This document shows, in pieces, positions 35,427 through 46,665 of a stretch of 64,000 bases of DNA (positions are counted from its first letter, which is position 1; each line of letters opens with the position of its first letter). The notes under the pieces are model-generated. The model made no database searches and was not told where the DNA came from. It worked only from the letters and a program-made list of their open reading frames with translations. Position numbers and translations under genes: made by a program. Source of the stretch: Hofstenia miamia (lineage: Eukaryota; Xenacoelomorpha; Acoela); the NCBI GenBank assembly GCA_004352715.1, contig SCFE01000079.1, forward strand, positions 461,393 through 525,392. The letters run 5' to 3'.

Positions 35427-35645
35427 CAGTGCCGCACGTAAGGGAAGACTTGGTGGAATGCCCCCTCCCGTTAGGTTTGCGAAAATTGATTTTGAGTGGT
35501 TAAATCAAAAAAAATCCGCAAAAGGATGAAAAATTTAAAATCTATTGTCGTGAAATGTATTTTTAGGGTCTATTTTCTCAATATTTTCAAAAATTTGGCC
35601 ATGACTAAGATGCCCCCTCGTCAGAAAATTCTGCGTACGCCCCTG
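35427..35645 (+). mobile_element. hAT-type MITE, tacgcccctg family, copy A
   Basis: The left end is cagtgccgcacgtaaggg and the right end is ctgcgtacgcccctg, an imperfect inverted pair. Flanks are attgtgag (35419-35426) and attatgag (35646-35653), an 8-bp target duplication with one mismatch. The body aligns along its length with 36253-36493. It is non-coding; the 60-codon frame inside it is a chance product. Two complete copies 600 bp apart suggest bursts of activity in this genome. Confidence 0.9.
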
Positions 35646-36252
35646 ATTATGAGAACTATCATTTTAAATTACTGTTAACCTAATATGCAAGAACTATAAA
35701 TCCCAAAATATTGTATCAAATTCTGTAAACGTAAAATTGTAAAGCATTATTTCCGATAAAGCATGTCCTTAGTAGAAATGAATTTACAAATATCACCGCT
35801 CGCAAATTAAGGAGGTCAAAAAAGTCATTTATCATTTGTTAAAAAATAATTTGTCCCTGTACTTATATTTACTGCTCTGTATTTATAGCCGCCCCTCCTA
35901 GTTTAGAGTTTTACAACTCAATTATGGTAATTAATGTAAAATTTTCATTATACAATAAAGCTTAACAAACCAATTTGAAAATTTTTTTAATTAATCTTGC
36001 AGTTGCCAATTAACTCCTGTTGAGCCAATTAGTGCTCATGTAACATTGAGTAATATTTTGAATACTCTATCGTTTACACAATATACGTGTTTTTTCAACT
36101 TGTAAATTACTGGTATCCGACGATTACACTAGTAGCTATTTGAAGAAAACGATATGATTTATGGAGAAATCAAAAAATTTTGGTACTATTTGGATAAAAT
36201 GTAGGTGGGAAAACGGATTATACTTTAATGTCACATCATAATTAGTTTAAAA

Positions 36253-36493
36253 CAGTGGCGTACGCAGGGAGGGACATGGTGGAATGTCCCCCGTAAGGTT
36301 TCAAAATTTGATTTTGACTGGATAAATCAAAAAAAAAAATTTGTAAAAAATTGAAAAATTTAATATATAGGATCGTGAAATACATTTTTAGGGATTACGT
36401 TCACAATATTTTTAAAAATTTTCATGGGATTTTACCCCGCATTGGGTAATGACGATGATGCCCCCCCGTCAGAAAATCCTGTGTACGCCCCTG
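36253..36493 (+). mobile_element. hAT-type MITE, tacgcccctg family, copy B
   Basis: The left end is cagtggcgtacgcaggg. The right end, complemented, is caggggcgtacacagg, giving 16-bp inverted repeats with two mismatches. Flanks are a perfect 8-bp duplication, gtttaaaa (36245-36252 and 36494-36501). Shared internal text with copy A includes tggtggaatg and the gtcagaaaat/cgcccctg end. The perfect target duplication implies a relatively recent insertion. Confidence 0.95.
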
Positions 36494-36501
36494 GTTTAAA
36501 A

Positions 36502-37032
36502 TGCATGTTTGGTCGTCTAAAAATGGTTTGTTTCATCAAATAAATTTTAACACTCGATTACATATTTCACACTTAAATTCTAGCCGAAATGCAGGTCATA
36601 GTGAAATGGTCTCAAACTGAAACATTTTATATATCTTTCCAATCTAAATTATTTACGAAAATAGTAGTGTTACTTTAAACTATAATCAATTTCGTGTAAT
36701 TCAGTTTTAAATATAGTTTATGATTACATTTGTAAATGTTAGCTCTAAATTCAAGTTCTGACCAGTGTTCAAAGACTGTGATTATTGGAAGTATATTAAA
36801 TATTTGCGTAGAAACTGGTTCCCAAATTCGCAGGTGTCTTTGAAGTGAATATCTAGGTATTAAAGAATATTAGCGGCAATGGGTGTTCTGAGAATCAAAA
36901 TGTTTAACAAAGGTTGTGAATTTTGTTGCATTAAGTCTAAACCCACGCGTGTGTTTTCAGTTCAAACTGGGCATCAATGGTAAATATTGTGAAATTGAAA
37001 ACTGGATAGCGTACGAGCCTATTACCTAACAC
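36502..37032. other. AT-rich non-coding DNA
   Basis: No features are supported. Confidence 0.45.
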
Positions 37033-37036
37033 TTAA

Positions 37037-37267
37037 CCCTTTCGATCCGACTTTTGCACAATTAACTTTCAATCATTTTTTCGGTACCTCCCACTTATTT
37101 TGACACTCCTTAACTACCATAAGCAAAATTGAATATTTTAATAATAGGTACATGTGTTTTTCGACCATGGGATAAATATGTCCCAGCAGTATTATAAACG
37201 TTTAAAATTGATTTTAGTGTTTGGAAAATGTTCTTGGGACGTATATGTCCCATTAGGACCGAAAGGG
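37037..37267. mobile_element. 231-bp piggyBac-type MITE
   Basis: The element begins ccctttcgatcc and ends ggaccgaaaggg, near-perfect 12-bp inverted repeats with one mismatch. It is flanked by TTAA at 37033-37036 and 37268-37271. TTAA duplication with CCC-initial ends is diagnostic of the piggyBac superfamily. Inside are two related near-palindromes, gggataaatatgtccc (37169-37184) and gggacgtatatgtccc (37236-37251). There is no coding capacity. Confidence 0.9.
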
Positions 37268-37271
37268 TTAA

Positions 37272-40200
37272 GCAATTCCATAAAAGCAAAAAATATATGG
37301 CTGATCGAGTCTGGGTTGGGGTAGGGTTTTTTTACTCTTAGCTGTGGTTTGTTCAACACTACTTCAGTATTAAATTGCACTTAAATTTGTTTGTCCTGAA
37401 ATTGGGGACTAAAAGGACAAATGAATTTGGATTAATCTATTTTAGCTTGGGCTTTTACTATTTGAATTTTTCAAATTTAAAAATTTTGTGAATTTCGAGT
37501 TGTTTTTCCTTAATGAAATTACTTCAAGACGTTTTAGATTAAAATAATTTGAAAATGAGTTTAGTATTTTGGGTCATTCTATTCAACAAAAAATATTGGA
37601 ACATTGTATTATACTTAACTCCTATTAAAACCTGGGTTTGACCAACAATATCTAATAATTTGCATTAAATGGATCAACTACTATGTTTTCCATTAACGAC
37701 AGGAATGTCCTTACTAATGCAAAATGAGTGCATTTCCTGGGAATGAATGTCTTAATTTGTAAAACACCGACCACAGATGTGAAATGAAAAAACCGTAATA
37801 TGGAATATATAAATGCAAATTACACTTAATGATATTCTGTTTTTTTTTAATATATATATATACAGGTCATTATAAAATGGGAGTAACTAGTACTAAATTA
37901 TACCACGTCCGGCAATGCAAAATGAAATTTATGCAAAAGTTATCCAAGCAAAAGCGGCATTAAGTCGTTTGAGGAATACTAATTTGTTCGAAAGTAAAAT
38001 ACACCAAACTCAATTTGGTTAGATTCATTGTGTCAAACGCACTGTTTATTTGCATTAAATTCTACATTAAACTTAAGTACACAATCTTCTGCTTATTGTA
38101 GTTGTCATTTGACAATTTCAATTGGAAGCAGAAACTAACCATGCAATGTGCAATAACATTCGTATTTTCATTTAAAATTGTTTTCAGCGAGTGAAACATA
38201 AACGCGTTTTCCCCATTAAAAACCCAAACATTGAACATTTTATTGGCATCAGTTACTAATCCATTTGAGAATTTTCCAAATTAAGGGTATTGTCAAATCA
38301 GGCGATACATTGCTTAAGGAATATTGAAGTGATTATCAATTGATTTCACATTTCAACCAGTAATGAAAATGTGTTGAAAATTTTCCAAACGTTTCGCAGA
38401 TTTAGAGTCATAAATATACACTTAAGAATAAATATAATTACTATAATCAAAGAAGGAGCTGTCACTTTCCCTTCAATAACTGACAGGTTTTTATTTAATC
38501 ATCCAACGTGTCAAATTTCGTCTGGAACAATTCTATGCACGGCTTCGAATTGCTAATAAGCCTAAAACTTGGATATATTATATTTAATTAAAATTTCCAA
38601 AAATTATTTTTCCGAAAAAAAATCAAAATCTTGGTGAAGGAAAATTTAAAAAGAAAATGTCTATATTAAAAATATATAAAATTGTTTAATGGCGATCTTA
38701 ATGGGAATTTTTTAAACGAGTGCTTCCTATTTTTTAATGAAAAGAACATGAAAAATGCTAGCAATACACAATTAGAAATTTCTCAGTGAAGTTGCTTTTA
38801 ATGTATTAGAAGAAAAGGCACTTCAGAAATTGTGTAGCGCTTTTGAAGCACCTTTGAAAATGACGTGAATTTATCAGTTATTACGTTACGTTACAAGTGT
38901 TTCATAATGGATTAGTTAAATAAATTTAAACAAAATGTTTTAGGAAGTTCATTGGAATCCCGTATATTATAGTTCTTACAGATAGGAAATTTCTGTGTCT
39001 TCATTGAGATTTTTTTCAAATATGTTAAAGAAATTGGTTTGAACATTTGTACTACAACATATGCATCGCAACCTGTAGCTTTGTCATTCAGCAAAGTTTG
39101 CAACTACAGATATATTTTAATAAGAAATAAATAATTCTTTCCATATAATTACAAGCAGAATAAGAAAAATGAGGTTTTGATTTTCATAAAGTGCTTAAGA
39201 AGTGTGTCATCCGAAGAATGAATAGCAATGAATTTGCATGACTTAGTTATGTTTGATGAAAATCTAAAGAAATTAAATAAACAGTTCGTGACCTTCAAAC
39301 ATTTGCAAAAACCTCAAAAAAGAATTCCATTTTTAATCTAATTATTTGAATTGAAGTAACACTTCAAATAAATTACATCTACCGGAGTTTTTAATTTTTT
39401 GGACTTCTAGAATTCTTAGAAAAGTTTTCATGTATAAATTAGGGGTTTAAGGTTACATGTAGAGCTGCAAATTGGTGATGAATTTTGCGTTGCTGACCCA
39501 GCAAAACTAAGCATTTTCATTAAAAACGATCCCCAATACCCGTAAAAACATTTCAGAATTTGGTCATAAATATAAATTTATGAAAATGCATCCAATTTCT
39601 TTAAGACTCGGTAATTTGCAAAGCGGAATCTTTTCATTAATCAAAACAAAATATTTGAAAACTTTGATTCAATCATAACCAACCCATTTGTTAGCCAACT
39701 CATCCCAATTAGTGTCAACATATGATGATAATAACTAAGGACTAAATGATGGCCTGTCAGATTGCAATTCTAAAATTAATAATAACGCCATAAATACAGC
39801 TAGAAGCACAAATTTGTAGCCAGATTTTGCTCGGGTATTCAATATAAGAAACATAACAAATTTCTTTCACTTCTGAAGCCTTACCACCATTGCATTTGCT
39901 GAAAACCACGTATGGTTAAATGGTTACCTTAATGGTCCGTCAAACAAATTCTGGTCCTTATATGCATTGAATAAATTGAAAACATTTTTAGAAATTCTGC
40001 ATCTCCAAGTAGAAAGCTTAGATAATATAAATCTTTAGCAGTCAACCTCCCTAATTTGTTCGCCAAATGATAGAATTCTAGTTTTTTGTTTAGTATGAAT
40101 GGCTTCATTTTACATAATATCATTTAAAGCAAGATGGTTCCGATAGTTGTAGAGATGTATAAAATTACTAAATCTTTGTATTGAATTCTTAAAACAACTT

Positions 40201-40488
40201 CTTAAATGAAATTCTGGCCTATGAGTGACGTTCTTTGATGGCTCACTTTAGCAAATTCTATTCCAAATCGCCACGCCGTTTTTACAGTAGGCCTTGTTAG
40301 GGGCCTTAACGCAACCTGGTAAAATGTTAAATCACATTCATGTACGGCATGCTTAAAGAGATTATTCAAAATAATCGAAAATTGATATATTTCAATCATT
40401 TACCTCAATAAGCAAGATCAATACCAGAGTTAAGCATTACAAACAACGCACTTGAATCAATAACATAAACATTGAAGGCATAAACAAT
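37272..40488. other. AT-rich non-coding DNA with weak frames
   Basis: No exon is convincing. The short TA run at 37850-37863 and minus frames at 38912-39103, 39929-40123 and 40202-40399 lack splice signals and motifs. The last two lie close together and could be one decayed coding segment of unknown origin. Confidence 0.35.
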
Positions 40489-40699
40489 TAAACTCTGTCC
40501 CAGTTAATAAGTAAAGTTTTATATCAATAATTGGGGTTTTATTATAGCGTAAATACCATGGTTTTGGCTCGAATTATATAGTTTAGGATGCATATTATAA
40601 AAAAATGAAAATCAAAACTTGAAATTATACTCGTGTTTATATCATACTACCTCATTTTCCTAAAAAAACCGGTTTACTTATTAACTGGGACAGAGTTTA
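40489..40699. mobile_element. 211-bp inverted-repeat element (MITE), superfamily unresolved
   Basis: A perfect 27-bp inverted repeat: the left arm at 40489-40515 starts taaactctgtcccagttaat, and the right arm at 40673-40699 is its exact complement. The interior of about 157 bp is AT-rich and non-coding. A TA or TTAA target duplication is possible but ambiguous because the flanks are themselves AT-rich. Confidence 0.8.
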
Positions 40700-41908
40700 G
40701 TTTAAAAATGGAATTCACATTTATTAATTTATACATTTTACATGAGTTCCTTAAACTCTGCATTAAATCCATTCATATTTGCAGTGTTATGAGGATTCAA
40801 AATCCTTATTTCGTTTAAATTTTATTTACATTAGTTCTAATTGAAATATAAATAGACATAGGACTTGCAGTACAGAATATATATTTTTCTAAGACTTAGC
40901 GGATAAGTGAATGAAATAAATTCGGTTTTTTGATGAACTTTTCTCTAATCTCATAATGTCAGCCTGAAGTGTTCCTATTAATCCAAAAGACATTTGTACC
41001 ATGTGTTTGAAAAACTCAATATTGTCCTCTTTAACAATGAAAAGTACATCTCTCAATTGAAAATATCAAACACATTTGAGGTTTCCTGTCTACTTTTTGC
41101 TATTTGAAAGAAGAATTGATGCCGTTACTTCTAGTGTTTAACTTTGAAGGAAACTAAATAAAATTTGCAAGAATATAACGTAAGTTTAAATGTAGTTATC
41201 ACCTTAACTCCTATCAAAACTTTAGGGGTAATATGACAACTATTAAAAAAATAAATCTTTCACCTTATCTTTGCATTATGACCTATAAATGTTAATATGT
41301 GTTACAAGTTCGTTAAAACTATGAAAATATCATTCCAAATTGAGATCTCACGTTAATGGAATGGTTTTATCCAAGATGATTTTTTTATTATTAGTTTCAA
41401 TGAAATACCAAACTAGAAAGTTTATCGAAATATTTCTAATAGAAAATTAGCAAATCGGTCTTTATTAACAATTGCTGATTCATTAACCAGTCAGTTGCAG
41501 ACGGCAAATTAATGAAGTTTCGCTTACGTCACAATTATTTCTTTAACACACATAGAGAGAGAAACTCAACACTTTTTATGAGTGTTCCTTCTAATATCCT
41601 CAAGTTCTGGTGGCCAGATTTAGCGGAGTTGAGATCAAATCATAGATACTTTCCACAATAATTTTCCAAAATTTTCTAAAATTGTCAGTACAAGGTGGAG
41701 AATAACACGAGTTTTCTGTATTTTATATAATGTATTTAAAATATTGTTTTTTAAAGTTAATAAAGGATATCCGAAAAAATTTATAGAGACTTTAAACAAC
41801 TATTAACAATCTGTTTATTAATATTTATTTTATTTTTAATATGAAGAAAATGTACAATCATCATTCTATCGTTTTGTTATTTCCTGTTCTCAAACTTGCC
41901 CGTTCTAG
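40700..41908. other. AT-rich non-coding DNA
   Basis: No features are supported. Confidence 0.45.
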
Positions 41909-42024
41909 TCCAGACACGGACAGCGCCGGTAATACGAAGAGTTGCAGTAGCACACATGAAACAATTCATTCGGTATTTACGTGCATTCATGTTCACTGGT
42001 TTCTCTCAGTCAGCGATTTTGCAG
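41909..42024 (+). CDS. Candidate internal exon, function unknown
   Basis: A pyrimidine-rich acceptor (cctgttctcaaacttgcccg then ttctag, AG at 41907-41908) precedes 116 bases open in the frame encoding TAPVIRRVAVAHMKQFIRYL and further residues, ending at CAG|GTTGCA (GT at 42025). The peptide is basic and helix-like, and G+C is raised. Directly after it come CGGGT-rich transposon motifs (42045-42105) and a mariner-like pseudogene in opposite orientation, so it may itself be transposon-derived. No family is recognised. Confidence 0.25.
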
Positions 42025-42039
42025 GTTGCATGGTGTGGT

Positions 42040-42108
42040 GCCATCGGGTACCTGATTAAACCCGACTCGATTAGGGTTTCGGGTCGAGTCGGGTTCGAGT
42101 ACAAAGAA
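42040..42108. mobile_element. CGGGTC-motif transposon fragment
   Basis: The block contains repeated cgggt/acccg and gactcg motifs, a sub-terminal pattern shared with patches at 54345-54420 and 62760-63190. There is no complete inverted-repeat pair, so it is a fragment. Confidence 0.35.
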
Positions 42109-42214
42109 TAGATTGATTATTAAAAAATACAGATCCAAGTCGTTAAGTAATACCAATGAATTATTGTTTCGCCTATCGGGTCCATGTTTACCTCATATTA
42201 TCACTCTCCAGAGT

Positions 42215-42658
42215 GGCATAAGATCTGGTGACAGCCGAGGCTATACAACAAAACTCCTGTATCGAAATCACCTAATAGCAATTGTAACATTATCACTACA
42301 CAAACTTTCATGAAGCGTTGGACAGATGATTTTGATATTCCTATCTCGAGACTGGGTTGTGGTACAGACATTCTTAGCGTTCTTCTTTTCTATGAGTTAT
42401 CGACGGATGCGGTCTGTCAGGATGCATTTTTGAAGACTTTGTATGCAGTTTCATCTTCAAACTTTTCTTTAATTAGAATGATGCGAACTCATGTTGGTGA
42501 TTCTTTTTGAAACATCCTCATAAATTGTCTTTGCACTGCTACTGCATTTTCATTATTCCAGTAACATTTTAGAATGATCATTTTGTAAACTATTGCCTGG
42601 CTGCCATAATTCATTTACAATCTACTACAAGGTGCCTACTTCTGTTTGAGACACCCTG
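42215..42658 (-). pseudogene. Mariner-like element, 5' end with DUF4817-type transposase remnant
   Basis: On the minus strand the element starts cagggtgtctcaaa at 42658 next to TA (42659-42660), a terminal sequence common in mariner relatives. Translation gives a DUF4817-type helix-turn-helix: CYWNNENAVAVQRQFMRMFQ, then a stop, VRIILIKEKFEDE, and farther on SVPQPSLEIGISKSSVQRFM, the second DNA-binding helix (family pattern 'S.r.lA.elGis.sSV.rIL'). Several in-frame stops (TGA after KESPT, TAG and TGA later) make it non-functional. The catalytic part downstream is missing; different repeat material replaces it. The N-terminal domain in this family binds the terminal repeats. Confidence 0.8.
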
Positions 42659-42660
42659 TA

Positions 42661-44714
42661 TATATCTCATTCAAGGAAGTAGTAATTATAGTTTATGGTT
42701 TTGGAGACCGCTTTTTGATTCAGGAAATTTCACTTTCATTGATATATCTCTAAAAAATATTTAGAATCCAAAAAATTTTTGAATAGTGGCATTATATATA
42801 TTCAATGAAAAATGCCTATTCTTTTGTGCAAATGCCAGCATTTGTTAAAAAATGAAAGCCATTGCATACCGGATAGAAATTGAGCTAGCCCCCACAAGTG
42901 CGCCTCTAGATTTAAACTTTAACAATGTTTTTGTCAAACTGAATATATGTCAAATAGTGCTGAATAGAAACTTCTGCTTGCAACAATCATGTTGAATTGC
43001 AAGAAAAGAAGAGATAACTGCTTTTGGGAAAACGTTAATCTGTTACAGCAAAATCGATTTATATATAAAAAACTTTTATGTATTCCCCTACTTTGGAAAT
43101 AAGAGACATTCTTTCTAAGTGGTGTTGAATTTAACACACGAAGCAAAGCAAGAGGTTTTCTTTTGTATTTTTTGTTTCTTTAACGTAATTCCTTTACAAA
43201 ATAGGTTAAAAGACCCTGAAGGAATGTTATCTTGAAAGAGATGCGAAGTAAATGCGTCTGGGAATCTTTTAACATATATCGTATTTCTTTTTGTTCGAAT
43301 TTGTATAAATTATTCAAGAAGAAAATCTTTTGAAAAGTACGAGCAGCGAACTGGTATTAAACTTCGTGTTAATGAGAATTTTGAGAAAAGATTTCCCTGA
43401 CTGATTTGCCTGTTTGGGAATATTCGATATAAACTCTGAGTTAATCTATAAATACATTAAATTTGGGTGAGAATGCATTAATTCGTGTATTAAAAATCAA
43501 TACTAATTAAACACTATTCCTTATTACCCAAGGCTAGTGCTTGAACAAAATAATTGAATTTTTAAATGTCATTACCGAAGTCTTAGAATTTCACAATAGT
43601 TCAAAGTACTTGTATTAAACCAATTAAGTGTATTAATAAGAACACTGCTGGGTTTTTGGATGAATCCTTTAATGGGGGTCAAAAATAATTACTTTCCGAT
43701 ATGTTTTAGTTAGTTTACCATTTAACCAATAAATTATATTTTAATATTAAGTAATTGAAGCTTTCGTAAACTTCATACTTCTTGGCTTAGCAACAAATAA
43801 TCGACACCCTGTAAAAATGATATTCTTGAAGTTTGGAAATTGCATGTAATTTTGCACATGTGTTATCTCAATATATAAATGCAAAAAATTGAGCCAAATG
43901 CTGAGGAGATTTGCGCCCTCCAATATTATAAATAATATGTTTAAATGTCTAATTGTGTGAAGCCTCAAGGCATCACTGAAGCTAGTAAATTCGCTATTTA
44001 AATATTTTTTCAAAATATACATATACATAAATATAAAGCATATAAATATTCGAAAATAATGTAAACAAACGATGTAATAAAGCTGGTTAATTTAGTGTTA
44101 GCCTAGTAAACATCGTTGATACTTTATAAACGTAGATTGCCTGAAATCTTTTTGGTTCGGTGACCTTTGTTTTCTGGTATTTCGTACTGGTATAAATGAA
44201 TTGCTGAAATGCTATATTTAATGATATTGGAGATAAGTCGATGTTACACTCATTTAGCGGTCAAACGAAGTATGATGTAATTTTGTTACCCCAAGAACAA
44301 CTAGAATAGGATTTTGAACTCAAATCAAATTGACAGAACCTGATATTTTGTGACTTTTCCACATTTTTAAGTAATTTTTGTCTGCACAATATGGGAATCA
44401 TCCTAACTAACCTTGTAAACAAAATCATAGCATGCAAAAACTAAAAAGAATTTCCCAATATAGATGTTTTTTGGGTAAAAACTAAATGTATATTAATAAA
44501 ATTTTCATGAAATCATAGCACTAGGGTTTTTCAAGCATGGCATTACTATAACAAAATAGCAATCATCCTAAGACAAGAGTTTTAAGCTGATTTCTTTCTG
44601 GGCAACAAAGTTACCCTAAACTTAGGCTATGTGTGATATTTCCTAGTTCATTTGGAATTCCTCTATATAAGAATTAAATATGCAATAATTTTATTTTTTC
44701 AGATTTTATAAATG
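42661..44714. other. AT-rich non-coding DNA
   Basis: No exon is recognised. At 42885-42911 the text ctagcccccacaagtgcgcc resembles a transposon end without a partner. Minus frames at 42934-43146 and 43747-44028 have no support. Confidence 0.4.
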
Positions 44715-45126
44715 TAATTATTTTTTGTTCTAAGGAAAAGCCCTTCATTATGCAAAGTAATTAAAGAGAAAATGTAGAAAATATACATTAACAATATGTA
44801 CCAATATTTTGTTATATTGTAGTTACCCTGATCACAGCGTTTGCTATATATTTGTAATAAATACAAGAGTAACTGAAGTATTTTTTCATCCTCAATAATG
44901 AACTGAATCCNNNNNNNNNNNNNNNNNNNNTAATTATTTTTTGTTCTAAGGAAAAGCCCTTCATTATGCAAAGTAATTAAAGAGAAAATGTAGAAAATAT
45001 ACATTAACAATATGTACCAATATTTTGTTATATTGTAGTTACCCTGATCACAGCGTTTGCTATATATTTGTAATAAATACAAGAGTAACTGAAGTATTTT
45101 TTCATCCTCAATAATGAACTGAATCC
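44715..45126. repeat. Gap with identical 196-bp flanks (probable assembly duplication)
   Basis: Bases 44715-44910 recur without visible change at 44931-45126 with 20 Ns between. The left contig stops two bases into a perfect hairpin (45124-45156), so the hairpin may have ended the assembly. Confidence 0.85.
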
Positions 45127-45156
45127 TCTATAGTAACCACAATTCACTATAGAGGA
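45124..45156. repeat. Perfect 11-bp hairpin
   Basis: tcctctatagt (45124-45134) pairs with actatagagga (45146-45156) across an 11-base loop. There is no U-tract, gene end or other sign of an RNA function. Confidence 0.7.
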
Positions 45157-45720
45157 GTTCTACGGTACCTTAGTTCTTGAGGTTTCTTAAGTCTTTTTGC
45201 AAAAAAAATATTGTGATTTAAAAAATCAAAATAAATGTTAAAAATCTGATGAGGGATACTTTACCATATAATTATTCATACAATTACCAAAAATGTAAAC
45301 TAGTACAAATACAAATTGTACTCATTGTACATAGACAGGGCAAGAAGGAAGATTGCTCTGCCTACTGTTAGATCTGGTTGCTGTTTAACACTATTGTTGG
45401 AGTTTAGCAATTGATAGTGAAAATGTCTTAGGTAATTATATTCCTAGGTCAGAGCTACGCAATGCTTTCGGAAACAAAAACGTGTTTGTCAGTCTAAATG
45501 GATGTTTGACACTAATTATAGGAGTAGGGCCTTAATTGCATGTACCTACTTACGTATTACAAACAAACTTAGCTCATAGGTTCCTACTACTTTGGCTTTG
45601 TATTGTTTACATACAGCAATACTCATCTGCCATACATTTACTTAGTTTAGTATAATTTTGCAGTGATGCTATAATATGTAAATTTATAATGAAATATAAT
45701 TCTACAATGCTCCAACTTAC

Positions 45721-45792
45721 CACTGATTGTAAATACTTCCATACTGAGCTCCTTTTTGCTGCACTGAATCTTTGTACTGGGTCACCAGGCAT
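45721..45792 (-). CDS. Candidate first coding exon of a BED-finger/hAT-like protein
   Basis: On the minus strand an ATG at 45792 opens 24 codons ending exactly at a strong donor, CAGTG|GTAAGT (45721/45720), phase 0. The peptide reads MPGDPVQRFSAAKRSS then VWKYLQSV. The K-R-S-x-V-W-K-Y run matches the beginning of BED zinc fingers (consensus 'rkSkvWkyF'), the DNA-binding module at the N-terminus of hAT transposases and of ZBED proteins domesticated from them. The Cys-Cys and His-His ligands would be in the next exon, which I did not find. It lies on the same strand as the tetraspan exons, inside their presumed intron. Host ZBED-type gene versus hAT transposon cannot be decided. Confidence 0.4.
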
Positions 45793-45893
45793 AGCCCTAC
45801 ATTTCTAACTATTGGTTTTTTTGTCCAGTGATAAATTTTTTTTTATTTTACATAAACCCTGAATTGGAAGATTGGAAAAAAATATAAATATTA

Positions 45894-46632
45894 TATATAC
45901 ATCATATATATATATATATANNNNNNNNNNNNNNNNNNNNNNNNNNNNNNNNNNNNNNNNNNNNNNNNNNNNNNNNNNNNNNNNNNNNNNNNNNNNNNNN
46001 NNNNNNNNNNNNNNNNNNNNNNNNNNNNNNNNNNNNNNNNNNNNNNNNNNNNNNNNNNNNNNNNNNNNNNNNNNNNNNNNNNNNNNNNNNNNNNNNNNNN
46101 NNNNNNNNNNNNNNNNNNNNNNNNNNNNNNNNNNNNNNNNNNNNNNNNNNNNNNNNNNNNNNNNNNNNNNNNNNNNNNNNNNNNNNNNNNNNNNNNNNNN
46201 NNNNNNNNNNNNNNNNNNNNNNNNNNNNNNNNNNNNNNNNNNNNNNNNNNNNNNNNNNNNNNNNNNNNNNNNNNNNNNNNNNNNNNNNNNNNNNNNNNNN
46301 NNNNNNNNNNNNNNNNNNNNNNNNNNNNNNNNNNNNNNNNNNNNNNNNNNNNNNNNNNNNNNNNNNNNNNNNNNNNNNNNNNNNNNNNNNNNNNNNNNNN
46401 NNNNNNNNNNNNNNNNNNNNNNNNNNNNNNNNNNNNNNNNNNNNNNNNNNNNNNNNNNNNNNNNNNNNNNNNNNNNNNNNNNNNNNNNNNNNNNNNNNNN
46501 NNNNNNNNNNNNNNNNNNNNNNNNNNNNNNNNNNNNNNNNNNNNNNNNNNNNNNNNNNNNNNNNNNNNNNNNNNNNNNNNNNNNNNNNNNNNNNNNNNNN
46601 NNNNNNNNNNNNNNNNNNNNNNNNNNNNNNNN

Positions 46633-46663
<31 letters not shown>
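45894..46663. repeat. TA microsatellite split by a 712-N gap
   Basis: TA runs at 45894-45920 and 46633-46663 flank Ns at 45921-46632. Confidence 0.9.

Positions 46664-46665
<2 letters not shown>

Noticed and set aside
39929-40399. Two neighbouring minus-strand frames
   Set aside because: Protein-like in places but interrupted by stops, with no motif linking them to a family.
44699-45082. 127-codon minus frame with an apparent internal repeat
   Set aside because: The repeat is the duplicated gap flank (44715-44910 and 44931-45126), so the frame is an assembly artefact.
45124-45156. Hairpin as a transcription terminator or small RNA
   Set aside because: No U-tract, gene end or conserved context; a plain inverted repeat is enough to explain it.
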